Assembly (NCBI GenBank): GCA_964446745.1
Contig: CAYURR010000149.1
Coordinates: 1-7,392 of the forward strand
Origin: CAYURR01 sp964446745
Lineage (GTDB): Bacteria > Bacillota > Clostridia > Lachnospirales > WQUN01
DNA: 7,392 nt
Reading direction: 5' to 3'
Each line of letters starts with the position of its first letter. Within the stretch, counting starts at the first letter, position 1. A program made the translations under genes and the position numbers. This document shows, one piece after another, positions 1 through 6,181 of this stretch. The notes below the pieces were generated by a model. The model ran no database searches. It had not been told where the DNA came from and saw only the letters and a list, made by a program, of their open reading frames with translations.

Positions 1-37
1 CGTTGTATTTCGGCTTCTCTTTCATGGTGCCTGCCAT
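1..37 (-). CDS. N-terminal fragment of an unidentified divergent gene
   Basis: An ATG on the minus strand at 37-35 opens a frame that runs off the left edge and encodes MAGTMKEKPKYN. A G-rich Shine-Dalgarno-like stretch (GGGGG, 51-47 on the minus strand) lies 9 nt before it, and this is the main reason to call it a start. An alternative ATG at 25-23 has no comparable ribosome-binding site. Twelve residues are too few to assign a function. The gene is divergent from the precursor gene, so the 229-nt region 38-266 would hold promoters for both. It might encode a transporter or another cassette component, but nothing visible shows that. Confidence 0.5.
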   Translation of the reverse strand, partial: MAGTMKEKPKYN

Positions 38-175
38 TATTGATTACCCCCTTTTTTATCTGTGTCCATGAAACATGATACCATGAAAAATGCGGAGAAA
101 TAAAAAAGGTACGCAGAATGCTCTCCTGAGTACACGAAATGTAAATTTGAATGCATTTAATGCTTCTTATTGTGA

Positions 176-203
176 TTGACAATAAGATAACAAATCATAT
201 AAT
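176..203 (+). promoter_or_regulatory. Sigma-A-type promoter of the precursor gene
   Basis: A perfect -35 hexamer TTGACA (176-181) is followed by a 16-bp spacer and a perfect -10 hexamer TATAAT (198-203). Transcription would start near 210 and give a 5' leader of about 57 nt before the start codon at 267. Two perfect hexamers suggest strong expression, as expected for a peptide precursor that is needed in excess over its modifying enzyme. The rest of 38-175 has no gene that I can support. It contains a CATG-rich dyad (about 67-92) that could be an operator, but this is weak. Confidence 0.85.
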
Positions 204-266
204 ATGGGCTTAAGACGTTTAGCATTGTGGCACTGCATAAACCAATATTTATTTGGAGGTTATATA

Positions 267-1023
267 ATGGATGAGAAAAACTGCATAGTAGCAAAGATTA
301 ACTATCCATTTGAAGTAAACATTGAATCAATGTTCGGGTCCACTCATTTCGCATGGGCAATAACTAAAATGCCGGATAGTGTGTTCCTGATTTCGACAGA
401 ACTGATCCCGACATCCCTGGGCATATCACCGGTCATTCAGAGATTTGTGTTTGCGTTTAATGGTCAGGTTAATACCAATATGGCACAGATTGAGTTCACT
501 CTGCTTGATTTAACAACACCTTCTTACATAGGAGAAGATAGCAAAAAGATTACCGTTGATGTAATAGTCAAGGCTTCCGATAATGTTGCTTCGTCCTCAT
601 CCCATTTTGTAGAGTATTCGGAAAATTCCGCATCTGTAACAAATGGGTTAAATTCAACACCACTGTACAAATATGCACATCCAAATTGCTTTGACCCGAC
701 GATGCCTATATACAAATATGCGCATCCGAGTTGTGTAGGTGAGACAATGCCCATATACAAATATGNNNNNNNNNNNNNNNNNNNNNNNNNNNNNNNNNNN
801 NNNNNNNNNNNNNNNNNNNNNNNNNNNNNNNNNNNNNNNNNNNNNNNNNNNNNNNNNNNNNNNNNCGCATCCGAGCTGCGTAGGCGAAACGATGCCCATA
901 TACAAATATGCGCATCCGAGCTGCGTAGGCGAAACGATGCCCATATACAAATATGCGCATCCGAGTTGCATAGGCGAAACGAAGCCCATATTCATGTATG
1001 CTCACCCGAGCTGCATTGGCTAA
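267..1023 (+). CDS. Multi-core RiPP precursor: chagasin-like leader domain plus YKYAHPSC repeats
   Basis: This is probably the substrate of the adjacent radical SAM enzyme. The start is ATG 267, preceded by GGAGG (255-259) at 7 nt; an in-frame upstream start at 204 overlaps the promoter and has no ribosome-binding site. Residues 1 to about 110 are rich in predicted beta strands and have no signal peptide. The segment STHFAW, then LISTELIPTSLG, QRFVFAF and a final KKITVDVIVKA follow the order of motifs in chagasin/I42 inhibitors (TTGFAW loop, then beta strands), so an Ig-like fold is inferred. A Ser/Asn-rich linker (about 111-132) leads to tandem 15-residue units, consensus YKYAHPSCVGETMPI, starting at residue 134. 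The N-run at 766-865 breaks the frame artificially. After it the array continues as HPSCVGETMPI and so on, and ends FMYAHPSCIG-stop at 1021-1023. At least six AHPxC units are visible. The modification type is unknown. The pairing with a SPASM maturase and the one-Cys-per-unit layout are what support the precursor call. Confidence 0.8.
666..1020 (+). repeat. Tandem 45-bp repeats encoding the 15-residue core units
   Basis: The period is exactly 45 bp. Units begin at 666, 711 and 756 before the N-run, and at 901, 946 and 991 after it; a partial unit covers 866-900. The encoded units are YKYAHPNCFDPTMPI, YKYAHPSCVGETMPI (repeated), YKYAHPSCIGETKPI and a terminal FMYAHPSCIG. The block Y-A-H-P-x-C is invariant in every readable unit. 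The first and last units carry all the amino-acid substitutions and the inner ones are uniform, which is typical of arrays maintained by recombination or slippage. Units 711-755 and 901-945 differ only at synonymous positions. Confidence 0.95.
766..865. other. Assembly gap (100 N) inside the repeat array
   Basis: The run is exactly 100 N, a conventional placeholder for a gap of unknown size. The conserved His codon occurs at 723 and 868, which are 145 bp apart; without the Ns that is 45 bp, exactly one repeat unit. The true missing length is therefore zero or a multiple of 45 bp. The number of core units in the precursor is unknown, and the apparent frameshift after the gap is an artefact of 100 not being divisible by 3. 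Confidence 0.97.
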
Positions 1024-1063
1024 ATAATACTTTCATAATAAAAATGCCCCAAACCTCTATATG

Positions 1064-1114
1064 TGCTCTGCATTTACTAATTAGGGTTAATCCCAAATGG
1101 CATTATGCAGAGCA
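1064..1114 (+). other. Intergenic stem-loop between precursor and maturase genes
   Basis: TGCTCTGCAT (1064-1073) is an exact inverted complement of ATGCAGAGCA (1105-1114), giving a 10-bp stem. The 31-nt loop contains a smaller GGGTTAATCCC dyad and an alternative CATTT/AAATG pairing. No T-run follows, so it is not a standard intrinsic terminator. A likely role, by inference, is an RNA processing or stability element, or partial attenuator, that keeps precursor transcript above maturase transcript. The rest of 1024-1186 holds only the maturase ribosome-binding site (AGGTG, 1176-1180). Confidence 0.6.
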
Positions 1115-1186
1115 TAAGTTAAACTACTGTTCATAGCTTTGTGTCGCAATGATAAACGTCTTTTTTAATATAGTGAGGTGTAGGAT

Positions 1187-2614
1187 ATGAGTAGAATTCC
1201 TATGGTATGTGTATGGGAAGTTACGATGGGCTGTAATATGCGATGCGGTCATTGCGGTTCCTCCTGTGAAAAGGCGTTGCCCGATGAACTGACTACAGAA
1301 GAGGCCTTTGACGTAATAGATCAATTAAAAGACTTAAATATTGAATGGGTGACCCTGTCAGGTGGAGAACCTACTACCCGAACGGACATAAAAGCTATTA
1401 TAGACAGATTGCATGACAGGGGAGTCACCGCAAATATGATTACCAACGGATTACTTGTTGACAGGGATTTCGTTAGGGACATAAAAGGTAAGCTAACCAC
1501 CGTAGTAATAAGCGTTGACGGCACAGAAGAAATCCATGATAGTATCCGAGTAAAAGGCGCATATAAAAATGCATTTAATGTATATAAAATATTGAAGGAA
1601 GAGGCTGTGCCTGCGGGTTGTATTACAACTATAACAAAGAGAAATATCGATATACTGCCTGATTTAAAAGAGGCGCTCATAGATGCAGGTGTAAATTCAT
1701 GGCAGATACAAATCGGGTTGCCGATGGGAAACCTGGAGCAGAATAATGATTGGGTTCTGGATAAGGAACAGATCGGGTACCTACTGGATTTTTGCTACGA
1801 GTCCTCTAAAGAAGGCAGAATATATGTTTTCCCGGCAGATTGCATCGGATACTATACAAAGAAGGAACTTGAGATAAGGCAAAGAACCTTCGGACAACAT
1901 CGTGCTGACAATTGGGACGGCTGCAATGCGGGTATGAGAGGCTTTGGGCTGCTGCATAACGGTGATGTTCTTGGGTGTACATCGATAAGGGATAAGGAGT
2001 TTGTAGAGGGGAATATTAGAGACAGGCGTCTTGTTGATATTTGGAATGATCCGAATTGTTTCGTCTGGCGTACCGGTTTGAAAAAGACTGATCTGAAGGG
2101 CGAGTGTAGTATATGTGTTTATGGTAGCAAGTGCCTCGGCGGCTGCCCAAACACACGGCTTACAATGAACAAGGATTTGTATTCGGAGAATCAATTCTGC
2201 CTATATAATCAAAGTATGAAACAGATGAGGGTACAATATAGCGAAATATCCGATGTACCAGAATTAATTAATATGATGAACACTGCGACACAGGAAAACG
2301 ATTACCAGCGGGCAGCATTCATATCTGACAGAATACTTGAACTGGATGCCGATAATGTACAAGCATTACTGGTCAAGGGATATAATGAATTTATGTGCGG
2401 TAATTATGAAGAGTGTGTACAATCCAACAAAAAGGCACTTGAATTGATGCCGGATGATCCATATGCACTAAAGGGCTTAGGGCTTGGCTTACTAAAGGCA
2501 GGGAAAGGCGCAGAGGGCGTAAAGTATGTGGAGCGGGCAGCTAAATTGACGAATTACAAGGATGAGGATATCCTTAACGATCTTCGCTTTATGCAAGAAG
2601 AGCTGGCGGTTTAA
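1187..2614 (+). CDS. Radical SAM/SPASM peptide maturase with C-terminal TPR domain
   Basis: This 475-residue protein should reductively cleave S-adenosylmethionine at a [4Fe-4S] cluster and use the radical to modify the neighbouring precursor in the cytoplasm. The radical SAM CxxxCxxC motif is C16-C20-C23, and GGEP follows at residues 59-62. The SPASM domain has the full seven-Cys pattern for two auxiliary clusters: C246, C264 (with G259 four residues before it), C307-x2-C310-x5-C316-x3-C320, then C338. From about residue 355 to the end, helical repeats such as NYEECVQSNKKALELMPDD read as TPR units, a plausible substrate-docking module. The radical SAM motif begins almost at the N-terminus, so there is no N-terminal RRE (PqqD-like) peptide-binding domain. 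The start has AGGTG 6 nt upstream. SPASM enzymes make thioether, C-C or C-O crosslinks or epimerise residues; which applies here is unknown. It is probably co-transcribed with the precursor. Confidence 0.9.
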   Translation: MSRIPMVCVWEVTMGCNMRCGHCGSSCEKALPDELTTEEAFDVIDQLKDLNIEWVTLSGGEPTTRTDIKAIIDRLHDRGVTANMITNGLLVDRDFVRDIKGKLTTVVISVDGTEEIHDSIRVKGAYKNAFNVYKILKEEAVPAGCITTITKRNIDILPDLKEALIDAGVNSWQIQIGLPMGNLEQNNDWVLDKEQIGYLLDFCYESSKEGRIYVFPADCIGYYTKKELEIRQRTFGQHRADNWDGCNAGMRGFGLLHNGDVLGCTSIRDKEFVEGNIRDRRLVDIWNDPNCFVWRTGLKKTDLKGECSICVYGSKCLGGCPNTRLTMNKDLYSENQFCLYNQSMKQMRVQYSEISDVPELINMMNTATQENDYQRAAFISDRILELDADNVQALLVKGYNEFMCGNYEECVQSNKKALELMPDDPYALKGLGLGLLKAGKGAEGVKYVERAAKLTNYKDEDILNDLRFMQEELAV

Positions 2615-2651
2615 TGGAAGTACACTGTAAAACAAAACACACTTGCATTTT

Positions 2652-2680
2652 TTGATGATCTGTGGAACAATACATAAAAC
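2652..2680 (+). promoter_or_regulatory. Possible promoter of the T-box/alaS transcript
   Basis: TTGATG (2652-2657), a 17-bp spacer and TAAAAC (2675-2680) would start transcription just upstream of the T-box Stem I. The -10 hexamer is poor, so this call rests mostly on position. I see no convincing terminator for the maturase transcript in 2615-2690, so some read-through into the T-box is possible. Confidence 0.3.
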
Positions 2681-2692
2681 TGAATATTAAAA

Positions 2693-2990
2693 AGGCTATG
2701 AAGAGAAAGAGTAAGTATCTAACCTTGTGTTACAGAGAGAAAACCAATGCGTGGCGTTGCTGAGAGGTTTTCACTAAGGCGGTATTGAAGCAGTCTCGGA
2801 GCTGCGAACCGAACAGTTATTTGATGTAGTGACTAAGTAGGCTTCGACGGAATGTCCGCCGTATAATGGGATAACGATATATGGATTTATCCTTGTATCG
2901 ACTAAGGTGCAGGGTTTTACCCTGAATATAGGTGGTAACGCGGGCTCAATGTTCGTCCTAAGTTGATTTTTCAACTTGGGACGTTTTTTA
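2693..2990 (+). promoter_or_regulatory. T-box riboswitch (tRNA-Ala sensing) upstream of alaS
   Basis: A T-box leader binds a specific tRNA, and uncharged tRNA stabilises an antiterminator. The Stem I start shows the usual ATGAAGAGAAAGAGTA sequence with the AGTA motif at 2710-2713. GGCT (2694-2697) can pair with AGCT (2800-2803) at the base of the stem. AGTATC (2714-2719) pairs with GGTATT (2781-2786) above the specifier loop. The 3' side of that loop reads GAAGCAG, placing a GCA alanine codon at 2790-2792 as the probable specifier, which agrees with the downstream gene. The T-box proper is GGTGGTAACGCGG (2931-2943), slightly divergent from the GGGTGGTACCGCG consensus. It is followed by the competing terminator at 2954-2989. 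The expected outcome is that alaS is expressed when tRNA-Ala is under-charged. Confidence 0.93.
2954..2989 (+). terminator. T-box-controlled intrinsic terminator
   Basis: CGTCCTAAGTTGA (2954-2966) pairs with TCAACTTGGGACG (2971-2983) over 13 bp with a single wobble pair and a TTTT loop. A T6 run (2984-2989) and a longer T-rich stretch follow. The 5' arm begins with the CGTCC that would otherwise pair with the T-box sequence, so this is the OFF state of the switch. Confidence 0.93.
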
Positions 2991-3029
2991 TTTTATTTTT
3001 TTTATTTTTTTTCGAAGGAGGAAATGACA

Positions 3030-4829
3030 ATGACAGCAACGGAACTGCGGCAAATGTATATTAGCTTTTTTGAGGAAAGGGGACACAAGGCGATTGCATC
3101 GGCCTCGCTAATACCGAACAACGACCCCAGTGTGCTTTTTACCACTGCGGGTATGCATCCGCTTATACCGTTTCTGCTCGGTGAAGAGCACCCGCAGGGT
3201 AAGCGATTGGTAGATGTTCAAAAATGTATACGTACCGGAGACATTGATGAGGTAGGCGACGATTTTCACCTTACCTTTTTTGAAATGCTCGGAAACTGGT
3301 CCTTGGGGGATTACTTCAAAAAAGAATCAATTGCAATGAGCTTTGAATTTCTAACGGGATGTCTTGGTATTCCGATTAAAAACCTTGCCGTGACTGTCTT
3401 TGAGGGTGAGGCAAATATTCCAAGGGACGAGGAGTCCGCAAACATTTGGAAAGCACAGGGCCTATTGGATGAACAAATCTTTTATTACGGTAGCGAGGAG
3501 AACTTGTGGGGGCCTGCCGGCATCACGGGTCCGTGCGGTCCGGACACCGAGATCTTTTATGACTTCGGTGTACCCAAATGCTCCGATGACTGCGGACCCG
3601 CGTGCAAGTGCGGTAAGTATGTGGAGATATGGAACAATGTATTTATGGAGTATAACAAAAATGCTGACGGGACATATTCGTTGCTTAAGCAGAAAAATAT
3701 CGATACAGGCATGAGTCTTGAAAGGCTATATACCGTAATCAACGGGTTAGGTTCGGTTTATGAAACAGAGTTTTTCCTGCCGATCATTCAATATGCCGAA
3801 GAATTGACCGGCATTTCCAAAACTTTTGAAAACGAGCGGTCCTTTAGGATTATCTGTGAGCATATCAGGGCCTCAACATTTATACTCGGTGACCCGAAGG
3901 GTATAGTACCGTCAAATACCGAGCAGGGGTATATCTTACGGAGGCTGATCAGACGTGCCATTCGCCATTTGAAACGCTTTGCGGGGGAGCGGTTTATCTG
4001 CGAGCTGTCCGACAAGGTTATCTCGATGTACTGTGATGTATACACGGAATTGAAAGATAATCGTTCATTCATTTTATCCGAGCTCGAACGGGAGCTTAAA
4101 ACCTTTACCAAGACACTGGATGGAGGGTTGAAGAAGGCCGAGCGGTACTTTGCGGATATGGAACCGGGCGGAGTTTTAAGCGGGGAATTAGCGTTTAAGC
4201 TGTATGACACCTTTGGTTTTCCGATTGAGTTTACCGAGGAATTGGCGACGGAAAAGGGATATAACGTTGATATGGATGGTTTCTATGAAAGATTTAAAGA
4301 GCATCAAGAGCGTTCCCGGCAGGGCGCTGAGAACAAGTTTAAGGGTGGAATGGCCGATAACAGCGAGCAGACCACGATACTTCACACCGCCACACATTTG
4401 TTAAACGGTGCGTTACGGCAGGTGTTAGGTGATGGTGTATATCAACGCGGCAGTAACATCACCGCCGAGCGGCTGCGTTTTGATTTTTCATTTGACAGAA
4501 AAATGACCGATGCCGAACTTTCTGAGGTTTCCGCTATTGTAAACGAAGCTATCAAAAAGGAAATAGACGTACAATGTGAAATGATGACGGTTGACGAAGC
4601 GAAGGATAGGGGAGCAATCGGCGTGTTTGACAATAAGTACGGCGATACGGTGAAAGTATATACGATAGACAGCTATTCCAAAGAGATTTGCGGGGGGCCG
4701 CACGCAGCGAATACCCGTGAATTATGCGGTTTTAAGATTTTAAAGGAGGAGAGCGTTTCTTCAGGTGTACGCAGGATAAAGGCGGTTACAAGCAATCTGT
4801 ACCCACCGGTAGCAAAATCTCCGTCGTAA
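3030..4829 (+). CDS. alaS: Alanyl-tRNA synthetase, short form lacking the C-Ala region
   Basis: This enzyme charges tRNA-Ala and hydrolyses mischarged Ser- and Gly-tRNA-Ala in the cytoplasm. Class II catalytic features are clear: DPSVLFTTAGMHPLIPF near the N-terminus, then TFFEMLGNWSLGDYF and GPCGPDTEIFYD. The editing domain keeps the metal ligands H452-x3-H456 and C554-x3-H558 (CGGPH). The protein is 599 residues, against about 870-880 for typical bacterial AlaRS. It stops soon after SSGVRRIKAV, so the dimerising DHHA1/C-Ala region is absent. The start is ATG 3030, 8 nt after GGAGG (3017-3021); ATG 3024 is too close to that site, and the longer frame to 2976 enters the terminator. The last codons overlap the convergent kinase gene by 44 bp. 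The short form may be the lineage's normal version or a second paralogue; this window cannot tell which. Confidence 0.93.
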   Translation: MTATELRQMYISFFEERGHKAIASASLIPNNDPSVLFTTAGMHPLIPFLLGEEHPQGKRLVDVQKCIRTGDIDEVGDDFHLTFFEMLGNWSLGDYFKKESIAMSFEFLTGCLGIPIKNLAVTVFEGEANIPRDEESANIWKAQGLLDEQIFYYGSEENLWGPAGITGPCGPDTEIFYDFGVPKCSDDCGPACKCGKYVEIWNNVFMEYNKNADGTYSLLKQKNIDTGMSLERLYTVINGLGSVYETEFFLPIIQYAEELTGISKTFENERSFRIICEHIRASTFILGDPKGIVPSNTEQGYILRRLIRRAIRHLKRFAGERFICELSDKVISMYCDVYTELKDNRSFILSELERELKTFTKTLDGGLKKAERYFADMEPGGVLSGELAFKLYDTFGFPIEFTEELATEKGYNVDMDGFYERFKEHQERSRQGAENKFKGGMADNSEQTTILHTATHLLNGALRQVLGDGVYQRGSNITAERLRFDFSFDRKMTDAELSEVSAIVNEAIKKEIDVQCEMMTVDEAKDRGAIGVFDNKYGDTVKVYTIDSYSKEICGGPHAANTRELCGFKILKEESVSSGVRRIKAVTSNLYPPVAKSPS

Positions 4830-5460
4830 ACGCGCCGGGCTCCTTATTTCTGTTACAATAACCCCCGTACTTGCTGCAGATTTTATCAACACGAATAAGA
4901 CCGAAGCCATGAAACGGGCCGGTCTTTTTTTTGTTGTTGAGTACTGTATTGGTTACGCAGATATACAGATGATTCCCCTTCATGCCGATATATACACGGA
5001 TGAACGGATGATCAAATTCGAGAGCGCTGTCGGGTTGCCTGTTTTCGCAGGCCTCCATTGCATTGTCTAACAGGTTGCCCATCAACACGCATAAGTCAAC
5101 GTCCGTTATTTTAAGTGCCTTTGGCACGATAGCCTTGATATGCACCTCTATGTTCTTGTGCCTTGCGAGGGATAGCTTACTGTTTAGCACCGCGTCTAGC
5201 ATTATATGACCGGTCTTTAACACCGTGTCGACTGATTGCAAGTCTTGCTCGAGTCTGTCGCAATAACCGCTAAGCTCTTCGATCTGCCCTAGTGCTATAT
5301 ATGCCTTGATAGCCTGTATGTGACTGTGGTAGTCGTGTTTCCAACCTCTCATCTGACGGTAGATGTTTTCTACCTCGTTGCAATGCTTTGAGATCAATTC
5401 ATTCTGGTATTCGGCTATATTTTTATTTATGCGTCTAAGTAACATAACACCCCTGCTCAT
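4786..5460 (-). CDS. Soluble HPK10/GHKL-type histidine kinase, AgrC-like, without membrane sensor
   Basis: This is the probable partner kinase of the LytTR regulator encoded just upstream. The 224-residue product has a short N-terminal helix, the phosphoacceptor box WKHDYHSHI (likely H42), a DHp helix, and a GHKL ATPase. The ATPase N-box is GNLLDNAMEA (128-137) and the G-box is HGFGL (184-188). AgrC and VirS relatives have a multi-pass membrane sensor before the H-box; here only about 40 residues precede it and none form a membrane segment. The input must therefore be cytoplasmic or come from a partner, or the sensor has been lost. The start ATG overlaps the regulator stop (ATGA, 5457-5460), indicating translational coupling. 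A second ATG at 5445 has a closer G-rich sequence and is an alternative start. The 3' end overlaps alaS by 44 bp and contains the probable alaS terminator. Confidence 0.87.
   Translation of the reverse strand: MSRGVMLLRRINKNIAEYQNELISKHCNEVENIYRQMRGWKHDYHSHIQAIKAYIALGQIEELSGYCDRLEQDLQSVDTVLKTGHIMLDAVLNSKLSLARHKNIEVHIKAIVPKALKITDVDLCVLMGNLLDNAMEACENRQPDSALEFDHPFIRVYIGMKGNHLYICVTNTVLNNKKKTGPFHGFGLIRVDKICSKYGGYCNRNKEPGAFTTEILLPVGTDCL
4897..4932 (+). terminator. Intrinsic terminator for alaS, inside the antisense kinase gene
   Basis: AAGACCG (4897-4903) pairs exactly with CGGTCTT (4920-4926). An inner GCC/GGC pairing (4906-4908 with 4917-4919) extends the stem past a two-base bulge. T8 (4925-4932) follows on the + strand. 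It lies 67 nt after the alaS stop. In the minus direction no T-tract follows the hairpin, so it should act only on alaS transcription. The stem corresponds to kinase residues about 179-188, which include the G-box. Confidence 0.75.
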
Positions 5461-6179
5461 GGGAAATAATCGATTACCGCTTGGTTCGCGGCGTTATATA
5501 GACCCCGTGAAAGGGGCACCTCGGTTGTATCGTCCAGGACGATCGCAGTTCTTGTTATCTTTCGCACATATCTAAGACCCACAATAAATGAACGCTGGCA
5601 GCGAAAGAAACCATTACCTAAGGTCTTTTGTATCTCGGACAGGTTCATTTTTACTCTATACTCTGCTTTTGTACTATTTCTTGAAATGGTTTTAATGACG
5701 ACGTAATGCCCTTGGGCCTCCAGATATCGGATATCTGTTGGCGGTATATGGTGTGTATCCCCTTCGATGCTCAAGATCAGCGGTTTTGGTGTATTTGATA
5801 TAGTCTTGATCGCTTTATCGAGTACCTCGTGCAGCTTGGTTTCATTTACCGGTTTTAATAAATAGTGCAGGGCAGAAACGTCATATCCCTCAGCAATAAA
5901 GTCGGAGTACCCGGTAATGAAGATGATTAGCATAGTGTCGTTATGTTGGCGTATTTTACGTGCGAGCTCGATACCGTCAAGATCGTTCATTTGGATATCG
6001 AGCAATAGGATATCGATCGCTGTAGTACCTTCGTAATCGAATAAAAAGCTCTCGGCACTGTCGTATGGCATGATCTGTACTGAAACGCCGCAAGTCTCGG
6101 CCCATTTGCGCACTAAGGTTGAGAGGTAAGCCCTTTCTACTGCCTCATCGTCACAGATAGAGACGCTGATGTGGTGCAT
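5457..6179 (-). CDS. LytTR-family response regulator (AgrA/LytR type)
   Basis: This is a two-component DNA-binding regulator of 240 residues. The receiver domain (1 to about 120) has the acidic pair D10/D11 (ICDDE), phosphoacceptor D61 (LLLDIQM), T89 and K109 (LLKPV). The LytTR DNA-binding domain spans about 135-240, with IRYLEAQGHYVVI, the RCQRSFIVGL segment and LSRGLY near the end. I chose ATG 6179, which follows the upstream gene's stop (6184-6182) by 2 nt and has AGGTG just before it. A GTG at 6194 is possible but would overlap the upstream gene and adds only five residues. LytTR regulators usually bind paired direct repeats upstream of peptide, virulence or bacteriocin genes. I did not find a convincing site here. 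The 4-nt overlap with the kinase gene supports a cognate pair. Confidence 0.93.
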   Translation of the reverse strand: MHHISVSICDDEAVERAYLSTLVRKWAETCGVSVQIMPYDSAESFLFDYEGTTAIDILLLDIQMNDLDGIELARKIRQHNDTMLIIFITGYSDFIAEGYDVSALHYLLKPVNETKLHEVLDKAIKTISNTPKPLILSIEGDTHHIPPTDIRYLEAQGHYVVIKTISRNSTKAEYRVKMNLSEIQKTLGNGFFRCQRSFIVGLRYVRKITRTAIVLDDTTEVPLSRGLYNAANQAVIDYFP

Positions 6180-6181
6180 AG

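Noticed and set aside
67..92. CATG-rich dyad in the divergent promoter region as an operator
   Set aside because: The half-sites are only four bases and the symmetry is imperfect in this AT-rich stretch, too weak to list as a feature.
204..266. Upstream extension of the precursor gene to an ATG-like start at 204
   Set aside because: It overlaps the -10 box (198-203) and has no ribosome-binding site, whereas ATG 267 has GGAGG at 7 nt.
524..1005. Long open frames on the minus strand through the repeat array
   Set aside because: They are antisense shadows of a 45-bp in-frame repeat, with no ribosome-binding sites; they also cross the gap.
666..1020. CRISPR array
   Set aside because: The units are directly adjacent with no spacers, the period is a multiple of three, and the array is coding.
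866..1136. Frame encoding ASELRRRNDAHIQIC repeats and a tail ending at 1136
   Set aside because: It is a frame artefact of the 100-N placeholder. The frame continuing the YKYAHPSC units ends cleanly at 1023.
1043..1136. Small ORF downstream of the precursor beginning at ATG 1043
   Set aside because: It has no ribosome-binding site, its sequence is dominated by the stem-loop, and nothing in the product is recognisable.
2774..2974. Minus-strand open frame of 66 codons between maturase and alaS
   Set aside because: It lies entirely within the T-box leader and has no ribosome-binding site.
4690..4829. alaS as a pseudogene truncated by a frameshift
   Set aside because: The editing domain is complete through its last metal ligands, and the frame ends just after the SSGVRRIKAV segment, as in a short AlaRS form. 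I saw no C-Ala coding sequence in another frame downstream; that region codes the kinase on the other strand.
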